Shown here: positions 43,066 through 51,923 of the stretch, one piece after another
Layout of the letters: every line of letters begins with the position of its first letter
How positions within the stretch are numbered: position 1 is the stretch's first letter
From: Aliamphritea ceti
Lineage (GTDB): Bacteria; Pseudomonadota; Gammaproteobacteria; Pseudomonadales; Balneatricaceae
Direction of reading: 5' to 3'
Length of the DNA: 64,000 nucleotides
Assembly: GCF_024347215.1 (NCBI RefSeq)
Contig: NZ_AP025282.1
Span: 1,984,001 to 2,048,000, forward strand
Program-made: the position numbers and the translations under genes
The notes under the pieces: generated by a model
Databases searched by the model: none
What the model was told of the DNA's origin: nothing
What the model saw: the letters and a program-made list of their open reading frames with translations, nothing else

Positions 43066-43902
43066 GTGAATTTGGTGCAGACATGGTTTGAAATGGTTGA
43101 CTGGCAAGGTATAGAGCCATGGATACGGATTGCCTCTTTTTTTGCCGTATTTGTAGTGATGGCCAGCTGGGAAAATATTTATCCGGCACGTGTCTCAGCT
43201 GTTAATCGTGGTTATCGCTGGCTGCATAATCTTGCTTTGGTAAGTTTCAATATTGTACTCGTAAGATTTGCGTTACCTGTCGCACCAGTCGCTGTTGCTG
43301 TTTATTGTGATCAGCATCAGTTGGGGGTGTTTAACATGCTGGACCTACCATTGGTGGCTGGCATTTTATTGAGTCTGGTAGTACTGGATCTAGTGCTGTA
43401 TTTGCAGCACCGTGCTTTTCACCGAATCCCGTGGCTATGGCGTTTGCATCGAATGCATCATTCAGATCAGGATGTTGATGTGACCACAGGGTTGCGTTTT
43501 CATCCGTTCGAAATAGCGCTGTCTTTGCTGATAAAAATGCTGGTGGTATTGCTGCTAGGAGCACCTGTGCAGTCGGTGATTATATTTGAGGTTATTCTGA
43601 GTTCTATGGCTGTTTTTAATCATGCCAATATCAGTTTGCCACAAAAAATGGAACTCTGGTTAAGACGCGTGTTGGTTACACCTGATATGCACCGCATACA
43701 TCATTCCGTGGATTTGCGGGAAACACATACTAACTTTGGTTTTAATTTGTCTTGCTGGGACTACTTATTCGGTAGTTATTGTTCGTTTGCACGCACACCT
43801 TTACAGGTTGGAGTGAGAGGTTTGTTGCAGCATAGTGAGCAGCGTATAGATAAGTTGCTGACTCAGCCTTTCCGGCAGGCGGGGCCTATCATAGATGAGT
43901 GA
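43066..43902 (+). CDS. Sterol desaturase / fatty acid hydroxylase family membrane protein
   Basis: The 278-residue protein has the family's three histidine clusters that bind two irons: HRAFH (HxxxH), HRMHH (HxxHH) and MHRIHHS (HxxHH), between four to five membrane helices. Family members hydroxylate or desaturate lipids. The substrate is not known. The start at GTG 43066 follows GGGAAA; ATG 43093 (MVDWQGIEPWI) is a good alternative. Its stop codon directly abuts that of phaC on the other strand with no intervening base. Confidence 0.85.
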   Translation: MNLVQTWFEMVDWQGIEPWIRIASFFAVFVVMASWENIYPARVSAVNRGYRWLHNLALVSFNIVLVRFALPVAPVAVAVYCDQHQLGVFNMLDLPLVAGILLSLVVLDLVLYLQHRAFHRIPWLWRLHRMHHSDQDVDVTTGLRFHPFEIALSLLIKMLVVLLLGAPVQSVIIFEVILSSMAVFNHANISLPQKMELWLRRVLVTPDMHRIHHSVDLRETHTNFGFNLSCWDYLFGSYCSFARTPLQVGVRGLLQHSEQRIDKLLTQPFRQAGPIIDE

Positions 43903-45009
43903 TCAGTTATCGTGGTCTACGAGCCACTGACTGACTGCCGGTGCGACTATTTGCTGTGATTTCTGCGACACAAATACACCTATATGACCGGATTTAACTT
44001 CAAGCTCCTGGTAGTCTTTGCTTTTCGTCAGGCCTTTAAGTGCCTGCGATGCAGCCGGTGGCACCAGATGGTCATGCTGGCCGTAAATATTGAGTATAGG
44101 CTGCTGAATTTTTTGCAGTACGATGGCCTGACCATTGATCGACGCTGTGTCGTTCATGAAACCGTTATTCCTGAAGAACTGACTGACGAATTCGCGGAAC
44201 ATTTCTCCAGCCTGATCAGGGCTGTCGTTAATCCATTTTTCCATTCGCAAGTAATTCAACGCTTGTTGTTCTGTGGAGCATTGGGCGGGCATATTCAGAT
44301 ATTTCTGCAGGCTGAGCCGCATAGGCATTAATGCTGCATAGGCATCATTGAGCATTTGACCTGGGATATTGCCTAAGGTCTCAACCATCAGGTCAACATC
44401 TATCTGTTGAATCAAATGGCTCAGCATATTGCCCTGGGTATGGAAATCTACCGGGGTGACCATAGTTATCAGGTTTTTAATGTTATCGGGCTGAAGTGCT
44501 GTATAGCTCAGGCTTAGGCAGCCTCCCTGACAGATGCCCAGTAGATTAACTTGTGGTTGCTTGCTGTGCTGCTTTACCTGTTCAACACAGTTATGCAGGT
44601 AGCCGTTTATATAGTCGTCCATATCCAGATAGCGATCGGCTGCGTCGGGATAGCCCCAGTCAATCAGGTAAACTGGAATACCTGTATCAGTCAGGCGGTT
44701 GATGAATGAGCGCTGCGGATCAAGGTCTAGCATGTAAGGGCGATTAACCAGTGCATAGCAGATCAGTAATGGTGTCTGACAATTGTCGTTATTGTCTTTG
44801 TTATTGTCTTTGTTATTGTCTTTGTTATTGTCAGCAGGCTGATACTTATAAAGCCTGAGCTTATCTTCCTGATAAATACATTGTTTTGGGCTTTGTCCTA
44901 CCTCACATTCACTCAGAGATTGCAGCGTACGGTAGCTGTCTGCCAATTGCTGATTGAATTGGTTTATCTCAGAAAATATCTGTTCGCTATCGAGAAATTT
45001 ATGCGTCAT
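43903..45009 (-). CDS. phaC: Class III poly(3-hydroxyalkanoate) synthase subunit PhaC
   Basis: PhaC polymerises hydroxyacyl-CoA into storage granules. The length of 368 and the partner PhaE identify class III. The lipase-like box GICQGG has the nucleophile Cys160, with the aspartate in GQHDHLVPP and the histidine in SGHIGVF. Near the N-terminus (residues 60-76) is an odd Asn-rich insert [15 protein letters not shown] coded by a 12-base tandem repeat. The gene overlaps phaE by 11 bases. Confidence 0.93.
44789..44832. repeat. 12-base tandem repeat in phaC
   Basis: TTATTGTCTTTG occurs three times from 44789, followed by a partial fourth copy (TTATTGTC) to 44832. The unit is four codons, so copy-number change would alter the protein length without a frameshift. 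It encodes (DNNK)n. Confidence 0.9.
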
Positions 45010-45979
45010 GGCGGTGCTCTGAGCCTTGAAGTTTTTCGGAGAGTTGCAGCTTTTCTTCGAGCTGATTCAGCCTTTGCTCCAGTTGAGAGATGGTTTGTTG
45101 CTGGGTGCGGACTTTTTTTCGTAGCTGGTGCTGTTGTTTCAGGCTTTGATCATAGTCCTGACGGCTAACGAATCCAGGATTTAAAGGTGATGTCTGAAGA
45201 TGTTGCTGGCAAATATCCTGTTGTAACTTTCTGAGCTGTAGCAAGCTGTTATTAAAGGCAGCATGCCGGCTCTGGTAGGTTTGTGTAAAAACCTGGCTGG
45301 CATAAGCCTGTTCATAGCTATCCACCCAGAGGTCATGTAGTTGTTTAAGACTATCTGGTTGTTCTTGTTGCAGGCGAGTTTTCAGTGTTGCAGAGGTTTG
45401 TTGAATAATTGACTGATACTCTTTATTCAGATCCGTAAAGGCGTCACGGCAGACCTGACCGTTTAATCTCAGTTGGTTTAACTGGTCTTTGAATGCGTGA
45501 TTAACAATGCCGGCCGGCAGACTATCTAGCTGATCAGTGAGTTGTTGGAAGTAATCGTTCAGCGCTGTTTCCCATGCTTGCAGTGACGCTTCAGTATCCG
45601 GTTTAAGTAAGCTGCTTAACTGCCAGTTTTTAGCAAATAAGCCGGCGGCTTTTTCCTGAAGCAGTACCTGCAGTTTATCGATCAGTATTTGCAGGTCTTT
45701 ATGGGAGGCTTGGTTTGTGTCTGCTGTGTTAGCGTGCTTGTCTACCTGTGTGGCTGCAAAGCTCCGGTACAGGTCAGCAAATTCAGCTGCCAGCTGTTGA
45801 TTGCTGCTCAGTAATTTGGAAAATTCTTCATTATGCTGTGTTTGCTGATACGGATGTTGCTGCAGAAATTCTTGCCAGCTGGTGGCAGGGGAGGATGTCT
45901 GACCTGACTGTAATGCCTGCCAAAATTGCTGCTGTTGCTCCAGCCATTTTTCTAGTGGTGTCTGGTTGGGATCGGTCAT
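44999..45979 (-). CDS. phaE: Class III PHA synthase subunit PhaE
   Basis: PhaE is the non-catalytic partner of PhaC in class III synthases. The 326-residue protein starts [20 protein letters not shown], has [12 protein letters not shown] and [11 protein letters not shown] in the mid part, [20 protein letters not shown] (a PhaE hallmark region) and a C-terminal coiled coil from about 285. Glutamine is very abundant. ATG 45979 was chosen over 45988 because AGGA lies at proper spacing. It overlaps phaC by 11 bases. Confidence 0.88.
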
Positions 45980-46043
45980 ACACGGCATCCTTTGTATAGC
46001 AGGGGATATATTCCTGAGGCTAGCTTAACGAATTTATAGCTGC

Positions 46044-46919
46044 TTATGTACTGCTGTTACTTTCAAGCATTTCAATAAAGCGTTGCGCTGCTTTACTTAA
46101 AGTACGCTCTTTGTGGCTGATATAGCCGAGTTGGCGGGTAACCGGTGGCGCATCGACATTCAGAATGCTCAGACCTTCTGTGATCATAGTGTCAGGAAGC
46201 AGGCTCCAGCCGAGACCTATTTTTACCATCATCCGAATAGTATCCAGATAATTAGTCGACATTGCTGTCTTTAGTCTCAGTTCAGGGTGAGTGAATTGCT
46301 GTGCTGCAATTTGACGGGTGAAGGTAGCCGAGCCGGAAAGTATAGCGCTGTAAGCGGTGAGTTCTTCCAGAGTGACTTTCTGTTTACCTGCAAGCGGATG
46401 ATCATGGCTGACAACATAACGGAGGGGGTCATCCCAGACCTTCTGCGCATGGATTTGTTTATGCGGTTGTGGCGACAGGGTGATGAGTGCGAGCTCAAGG
46501 TCGCCTTTAAGGACGCCTTCATAGGCAATTTCTGATGCATCAAAGCGCAGGTCCAGATCTACCTCGGGGCATTCCTTGGTGAACCGTCGTAATACCGGAG
46601 GTAAGCGGTGCAGGCTGATGTGATGGCTGGCGGCCATTGAAAGGTTACCGCTTACCTGACCTTGCAGATCGTGCAGTGAGCGTTTTGCATCCTGTAACTG
46701 GCGTAATATTTGTCTTGCTTGCGGCAGTAGCGTATTACCAGCTTCGGTGAGACTGACTTTACGGCCTATGCGGTCGAACAGTTTGATATCCAGTTGTTCT
46801 TCTAATAACGCAATACGTTTGCTGATGGCGGATTGTGTCAGGAATAGTTGTTCAGCAGCCAGGGAAAAAGATTCTTTATCGGCAACGGTAACGAAGGCTT
46901 GCAGGCTGTTGCTGTCCAT
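46044..46919 (-). CDS. LysR-type regulator divergent from leuC
   Basis: The 291-residue protein has the LysR helix-turn-helix near residues 15-40 (SLAAEQLFLTQSAISKRIAL) and a periplasmic-binding-like effector domain (about 90-290). A LysR gene is divergent from leuC in Pseudomonas too, which suggests control of the leucine genes, possibly by a pathway intermediate. The 283-base region between the genes holds dyads with the T-N11-A pattern of LysR sites. Confidence 0.88.
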   Translation of the reverse strand: MDSNSLQAFVTVADKESFSLAAEQLFLTQSAISKRIALLEEQLDIKLFDRIGRKVSLTEAGNTLLPQARQILRQLQDAKRSLHDLQGQVSGNLSMAASHHISLHRLPPVLRRFTKECPEVDLDLRFDASEIAYEGVLKGDLELALITLSPQPHKQIHAQKVWDDPLRYVVSHDHPLAGKQKVTLEELTAYSAILSGSATFTRQIAAQQFTHPELRLKTAMSTNYLDTIRMMVKIGLGWSLLPDTMITEGLSILNVDAPPVTRQLGYISHKERTLSKAAQRFIEMLESNSST

Positions 46920-46972
46920 ATTTTTTCCCTGTTTGATGAGGAATGTTTCACATAAAAATTGTGCTATCTGAT

Positions 46973-47001
46973 GAATAGTATTTGCTATTCCAATTTGGAA
47001 T
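46973..47001. promoter_or_regulatory. Overlapping dyads, candidate LysR operator upstream of leuC
   Basis: ATTCCAA-T-TTGGAAT (46987-47001) contains T-N11-A (46988-47000). Overlapping it, GAATAG (46973-46978) pairs with CTATTC (46985-46990) over six bases. A weak promoter for leuC follows: TTGTTT (47024-47029), 17 bases, TAGGAT (47047-47052). The rest of the gap up to leuC shows no gene. Confidence 0.6.
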
Positions 47002-47202
47002 TCAATCTATAAAAAATATGAATTTGTTTTATCGAAAACCTTGCACTAGGATATGCGCTATCTAAGCAGTCTTGGTCACAGTACTGGCCCTGAAGAAGGG
47101 AGATTTTTGTACAGTGAGCAAGGCTTATGAAGCTCGCATCAGACGGGCGAAAATGACAAAAATTAGGTTCGGAAGTGAGCCTGATGCCGACAGGAGCTAA
47201 AC

Positions 47203-48627
47203 ATGGCTGGCAAGACGTTATATGACAAGTTGTTCGAGCAACATTTAGTCCGCATGAATGAAGATGGCAGTGCATTGATTTACATTGACCGTCAGGTACT
47301 GCATGAAGTGACTTCACCACAGGCGTTTGAAGGGCTACGCATTGCAGGCCGAAAGCCGTGGCGTATCGATGCCAACATTGCAACGCCGGATCATAACGTA
47401 CCGACGACCGAGCGTTCAGGTGGCGTTGAAGAGATTGTTGATCCGGTTTCTAAAATTCAGGTGAAAACCCTGGATGAGAACTGCGATGATTTCGGCATTC
47501 TTGAATTCAAAATGAACGATCAGCGTCAGGGGATCGTTCACGTAATGGCGCCGGAACAAGGTGCTATTTTGCCGGGTGTAACAGCAGTATGCGGCGATTC
47601 CCATACTGCAACATTGGGTGCGCTTGGTGCTTTGGCCCACGGTATTGGTACTTCTGAGGTTGAGCACGTATTGGCAACTCAGTGCCTGATCACTAAAAAG
47701 ATGAAGAATATGCTGGTTCGTGTTGATGGCGAACTGGGTATTGGTGTGACACCTAAAGATGTTATTTTGCACATTATCGGCGTAATTGGCACCGCTGGTG
47801 GTACCGGTTATGCGATAGAGTTTGGTGGCGATGTATTCCGTAACATGACCATGGAAGGCCGCATGACGGTTAGTAACATGGCAATTGAAGCGGGTGCCCG
47901 CGTAGGTCTGGTTGCTGTTGATCAGACAACAATTAATTACGTTGAAGGCCGTCCTTTCTCGCCTAAGGGTGAACAGTGGGATGCGGCTGTTGCTGCATGG
48001 CAGGACCTGGTATCTGATTCTGACGCTGAGTTTGATTCTGTTATTGAAATTAAAGCCGCAGATATTGAGCCACAAGTTACCTGGGGAACATCTCCGGAAA
48101 TGGTAGTGGGTGTATCTGAGTTGGTGCCTAATCCAACGAATGAAGCTGATCCGGTTAAGGTAGATGGTATTGAGCGTGCGTTGAAGTACATGGGTCTTGA
48201 AGCGGATCAGAAAATTACTGATATCAAGCTTGATCGTGTGTTTATCGGTTCCTGCACCAACTCCCGTATTGAAGATTTACGGGATGCTGCCAAGGTTGTT
48301 GAAGGTCAGAAAGTTGCCGGAAACATTATCCAGGCGCTGGTTGTTCCGGGTTCCGGTCTGGTGAAAGATCAGGCAGAAGCAGAAGGTCTGGACAAGATCT
48401 TTACAGCTGCGGGTCTGGAGTGGCGTGAACCAGGTTGTTCTATGTGTCTGGCAATGAATCCTGACAAATTAGGTGCCGGTGAGCACTGTGCGTCTACGTC
48501 TAACCGCAACTTCGAAGGCCGTCAGGGCTTTGGTGGCCGTACGCATCTGGTAAGTCCGGCAATGGCTGCAGCAGCAGCTATCGCAGGTCACTTTGTTGAT
48601 GTGCGTGAAATGATCAAGCAGGGGTAA
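47203..48627 (+). CDS. leuC: 3-isopropylmalate dehydratase large subunit
   Basis: LeuC with LeuD isomerises 2-isopropylmalate to 3-isopropylmalate in leucine synthesis. The 474-residue protein has VCGDSHTATLGALGALAHGI, FIGSCTNSRIEDLRDAA and CSMCLAMNPD; the cysteines in SCTN and CSMC are the 4Fe-4S ligands. The start MAGKTLYDKLFEQHLV is standard. It begins the operon leuC-leuD-leuB, with leuD 12 bases on. Confidence 0.97.
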   Translation: MAGKTLYDKLFEQHLVRMNEDGSALIYIDRQVLHEVTSPQAFEGLRIAGRKPWRIDANIATPDHNVPTTERSGGVEEIVDPVSKIQVKTLDENCDDFGILEFKMNDQRQGIVHVMAPEQGAILPGVTAVCGDSHTATLGALGALAHGIGTSEVEHVLATQCLITKKMKNMLVRVDGELGIGVTPKDVILHIIGVIGTAGGTGYAIEFGGDVFRNMTMEGRMTVSNMAIEAGARVGLVAVDQTTINYVEGRPFSPKGEQWDAAVAAWQDLVSDSDAEFDSVIEIKAADIEPQVTWGTSPEMVVGVSELVPNPTNEADPVKVDGIERALKYMGLEADQKITDIKLDRVFIGSCTNSRIEDLRDAAKVVEGQKVAGNIIQALVVPGSGLVKDQAEAEGLDKIFTAAGLEWREPGCSMCLAMNPDKLGAGEHCASTSNRNFEGRQGFGGRTHLVSPAMAAAAAIAGHFVDVREMIKQG

Positions 48628-48639
48628 GGGGAAGCAATC

Positions 48640-49287
48640 ATGAGAAAATTTAATCAGCACAGTGGGATTGCCGTACCTTTAGATCGTGCCAACGTCGATA
48701 CGGACATGATCATCCCAAAACAGTTTTTGAAATCTATTAAACGGTCTGGTTTCGGTCCGAACCTGTTTGATGAACTGCGTTACCTTGATGAAGGATTTCC
48801 TGATCAGGATAGTAGCGGCCGTCCGGTTAATGAAGATTTTGTTTTGAATGCACCGCGTTATAAAGGTGCCAGTGTTTTACTGGCCCGTGAAAACTTCGGT
48901 TGCGGTTCCAGCCGTGAACATGCGCCATGGGCGTTAGATGATTATGGTTTCCGTTCAGTTATTGCACCAAGCTTTGCCGAGATTTTCTATAATAACTGCT
49001 TTAAAAATGGCCTGTTGCCAATTGTACTTTCAGAAGCTCAGGTTGATCAGCTGTTCACTGAAGTTGCTGAAAATGAAGGCTATGAACTGAAGATTGATCT
49101 TGAGCGTCAGGTGGTTGTTACGCCATCTGGTGATGAAATGACATTTCAGATTGATGACTTCCGTAAGCATTGTTTGCTTAATGGTCTGGATGATATCGGT
49201 CTGACTTTACAGCAGGCTGATGATATCAAAGCGTATGAGGCTAAAGCTCGCGCTGCCAGCCCGTGGTTGTTTGACGCGATTCGCTAA
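48640..49287 (+). CDS. leuD: 3-isopropylmalate dehydratase small subunit
   Basis: The 215-residue protein is the swivel domain subunit of isopropylmalate isomerase. Motifs are NVDTDMIIPKQFLKSI, ENFGCGSSREHAPWALDDYG and SFAEIFYNNCFKNGLLPI. It lies 12 bases after leuC and is separated from leuB by 65 bases holding a nine-pair hairpin (49307-49315 with 49322-49330) without a T run. Confidence 0.97.
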   Translation: MRKFNQHSGIAVPLDRANVDTDMIIPKQFLKSIKRSGFGPNLFDELRYLDEGFPDQDSSGRPVNEDFVLNAPRYKGASVLLARENFGCGSSREHAPWALDDYGFRSVIAPSFAEIFYNNCFKNGLLPIVLSEAQVDQLFTEVAENEGYELKIDLERQVVVTPSGDEMTFQIDDFRKHCLLNGLDDIGLTLQQADDIKAYEAKARAASPWLFDAIR

Positions 49288-49352
49288 AAGCACTGTTTAG
49301 ATTTTGAAGTTGCTGTTACGTCAGCAGCTTCCGACATTATAAAGGTTAATAA

Positions 49353-50435
49353 ATGTCTAAGAATGTATTGATACTGCCAGGTGATGGCATTGGTCCGGAA
49401 ATTGTTGCCGAAGCCCGTCGTGTACTGGAACTGGTAAACGGACAGGATAATCTGGCGCTGGAATTATCTGAAGCGCGTGTTGGTGGTTGTGCTATCGATG
49501 CAGACGGTGTGCCACTGCCTGAAGCAACGCTTGAAGCAGCTAAAAATGCCGATGCAATTTTATTAGGTGCAGTTGGCGGTCCAAAGTGGGATACCAATCC
49601 TGACTTTCAGATCCGTCCGGAAAAAGGTTTGTTAGGTATCCGTTCTAATCTGGAATTATTCGGTAACCTGCGTCCAGCAATTCTGTATCCTCAGCTGGCA
49701 GACGCTTCTTCTTTAAAGCCTGAGATTGTTGCCGGTCTGGATATTCTGATTGTACGTGAACTGACAGGCGGTATTTATTTCGGTCAGCCACGTGGAATCC
49801 GTGAAAAAGAAGGCGGTATCCGTGAAGGTTTCAATACTTACGTGTACGACGAAAATGAAATCCGTCGTATTGGCCGGGTAGCGTTTGAAGCAGCCCGTGC
49901 CCGTGATAAGCGTCTGTGCTCGGTAGATAAAGCTAACGTATTGGAAGTAACAGTACTGTGGCGTGAAATTATGGATGATCTGGCGAAAGAATATCCTGAT
50001 GTTGAGCTGAGCCACATGTACGTTGATAACGCAGCAATGCAGCTGGTAAGAGCGCCAAAGCAGTTTGACGTGATGGTAACCGGCAATATGTTCGGCGATA
50101 TCTTGTCTGATGCTGCCGCTATGCTGACCGGTTCTATCGGTATGTTGCCTTCTGCATCTCTGGATGAAAGTGGTAAAGGCATGTATGAACCTTGTCATGG
50201 TTCAGCACCGGATATTGCAGGGCAAGGCGTTGCTAACCCGCTGGCGACTATACTGTCAGCTGCGATGATGCTGCGTTACTCTCTGGGTGCCGGCGAGACT
50301 GCTGATCGTATTGAAGCGGCTGTCAGTGCTGTGCTGGATCAGAACCTGCGTACTGCAGATATCTGGTCTGAAGGCATGGCAAAAGTAAGCACCAGTGAAA
50401 TGGGTGATGCAGTAGTTGCTGCGCTGCAGGCATAA
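49353..50435 (+). CDS. leuB: 3-isopropylmalate dehydrogenase
   Basis: LeuB oxidises and decarboxylates 3-isopropylmalate with NAD+. The 360-residue protein has LPGDGIGPEIVAEARRVL at the start, the substrate-binding RELTGGIYFG, DKANVLEVTVLWREI, and YEPCHGSAPDIAGQGVANP for NAD. It completes the leuCDB set; leuA is not in the window. Confidence 0.97.
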   Translation: MSKNVLILPGDGIGPEIVAEARRVLELVNGQDNLALELSEARVGGCAIDADGVPLPEATLEAAKNADAILLGAVGGPKWDTNPDFQIRPEKGLLGIRSNLELFGNLRPAILYPQLADASSLKPEIVAGLDILIVRELTGGIYFGQPRGIREKEGGIREGFNTYVYDENEIRRIGRVAFEAARARDKRLCSVDKANVLEVTVLWREIMDDLAKEYPDVELSHMYVDNAAMQLVRAPKQFDVMVTGNMFGDILSDAAAMLTGSIGMLPSASLDESGKGMYEPCHGSAPDIAGQGVANPLATILSAAMMLRYSLGAGETADRIEAAVSAVLDQNLRTADIWSEGMAKVSTSEMGDAVVAALQA

Positions 50436-50605
50436 TTGCTGGCAGGTTTAGAAACGGCACTTATTGCCAGGTTGCGACCTTAGTATGAGTGCCGGGTTGA
50501 CTCGGATAGGGCTTTTGATTGATCTTGCTCATGTCAGCCTTATGTAAAAGTCGTATGAAGCCTATATAGTTTATGTATTAGAAATGTTGCATAATACTAT
50601 GTTCG

Positions 50606-50735
50606 CTTACTGAGGCTTAGTAAGTAAGAAGTAAGTTTCCTCTGTTAAAATTGAACAGAGGCAGACAGGCTGGTGCGGATATTTTACGCACTGGCTTTTG
50701 TCGTTTTTTAAATCCTTAATTTGGTGATTAATACA
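50606..50735 (+). promoter_or_regulatory. Structured leader of asd with terminator-like hairpin
   Basis: Three inverted repeats lie in a row: a near-perfect 19-base dyad CTTACTGAG-G-CTTAGTAAG (50606-50624), CCTCTGTT/AACAGAGG (50639-50646, 50654-50661), and GCTGGTGCG/CGCACTGGC (50669-50677, 50687-50695, two G-U pairs) followed by TTTTGTCGTTTTTT. The last resembles an intrinsic terminator only 37 bases before the asd start. It could end leuCDB transcripts or be an attenuator for asd. I cannot match it to the lysine riboswitch. Confidence 0.55.
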
Positions 50736-51848
50736 ATGAAGCGTGTAGGTTTTGTTGGTTGGCGCGGAATGGTTGGTTCTGTGCTGATGCAACGCATGAT
50801 GGAAGAGCGGGATTTCGATCACATCGAAGAGCCGGTCTTTTTCACGACATCCCAAGTAGGTCAGGCCGGTCCAGATATTGGTAAAACAATTCCGGCGCTG
50901 AAAGATGCGACATCCATTGATGATTTAAAACAGATGGATGCCATTATTTCCTGCCAGGGTGGCGACTACACGAAACAGGTATATGCTGATCTGCGTAAGG
51001 CAGGCTGGCAGGGTTACTGGATTGATGCGGCATCTTCTCTGCGTATGGAAGACGATGCGATTATCGTACTTGATCCGGTAAACATGAATGTTATCAAAGA
51101 TGGTCTGAGCAATGGCATCAAGACTTTCGTTGGTGGTAACTGCACAGTTTCTCTGATGTTAATGGGCCTGGGTGGCCTGTTTAATGCCGGTTTGATTGAG
51201 TGGATGACGTCTATGACGTATCAGGCTGCTTCAGGCGGCGGTGCACGTCACATGCGTGAGCTGATTACTCAGATGGGTATGATCAACGAATCAGTAGCTG
51301 CTGATATGGCAAACCCTGCGAGTGCGATTCTGGATATCGATCGTCAGGTTGCGGATATTATCCGTACTGGTCTGCCAACTGAAAACTTTGGTGCACCACT
51401 GGCTGGCTCTCTGATCCCGTGGATCGATAGCCCGTTGGAAAACGGTCAAAGCCGTGAAGAGTGGAAAGCGTACGCTGAAACGAACAAGATTCTGGGGCTG
51501 TCTGATAGCCCGGTACCAATTGACGGTACCTGTGTACGTATCGGTGCAATGCGCTGTCACAGCCAGGCATTCACGATTAAGCTGAAGCAAAACGTGCCTA
51601 TGGATGAAGTTAATGCAATGCTGGCTGAAGCCAACGATTGGGTTAAGGTGATTCCAAATGAACGTGAAATTACAGCTGCTGAGCTAACGCCTGCGAAAGT
51701 AACTGGTACTTTGAGTGTACCTGTTGGCCGTCTGCGTAAGATGAATTTGGGTGATGAATACCTGAATGCGTTCAGCGTTGGTGATCAGCTATTATGGGGT
51801 GCTGCTGAACCGCTGCGTCGCATGTTACGGATTTTGATGCAGGGCTAA
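50736..51848 (+). CDS. asd: Aspartate-semialdehyde dehydrogenase
   Basis: Asd makes aspartate semialdehyde for lysine, threonine, methionine and cell-wall diaminopimelate. The 370-residue protein has the NADP motif GFVGWRGMVGSVL at the start and the active-site cysteine in FVGGNCTVSLM (Cys136), plus QAASGGGARHMREL. ATG 50736 fits family length; the longer frame to 50721 does not. It follows leuB, an order also seen in Pseudomonas. Confidence 0.96.
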   Translation: MKRVGFVGWRGMVGSVLMQRMMEERDFDHIEEPVFFTTSQVGQAGPDIGKTIPALKDATSIDDLKQMDAIISCQGGDYTKQVYADLRKAGWQGYWIDAASSLRMEDDAIIVLDPVNMNVIKDGLSNGIKTFVGGNCTVSLMLMGLGGLFNAGLIEWMTSMTYQAASGGGARHMRELITQMGMINESVAADMANPASAILDIDRQVADIIRTGLPTENFGAPLAGSLIPWIDSPLENGQSREEWKAYAETNKILGLSDSPVPIDGTCVRIGAMRCHSQAFTIKLKQNVPMDEVNAMLAEANDWVKVIPNEREITAAELTPAKVTGTLSVPVGRLRKMNLGDEYLNAFSVGDQLLWGAAEPLRRMLRILMQG

Positions 51849-51866
51849 TTGTTGCTATCGCTCTGA

Positions 51867-51895
51867 AAAAAAACCGCCTACGAGGCGGTTTTTTT
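51867..51895. terminator. Bidirectional terminator between asd and the EamA gene
   Basis: AACCGCCT (51872-51879) pairs with AGGCGGTT (51883-51890) over loop ACG, extended by A7 and T7 runs. It ends both converging genes. Confidence 0.92.
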
Positions 51896-51923
51896 GTGGA
51901 TGCTTCATAGGTAAAGCCGTTGT

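Noticed and set aside
45216..45235. Ter-like core TGTTGTAACT within phaE
   Set aside because: Only the 10-base core fits the E. coli Ter consensus; flanks do not. A chance match of this length is plausible in 64 kb on both strands, and it lies inside coding sequence far from the Tus-like gene.
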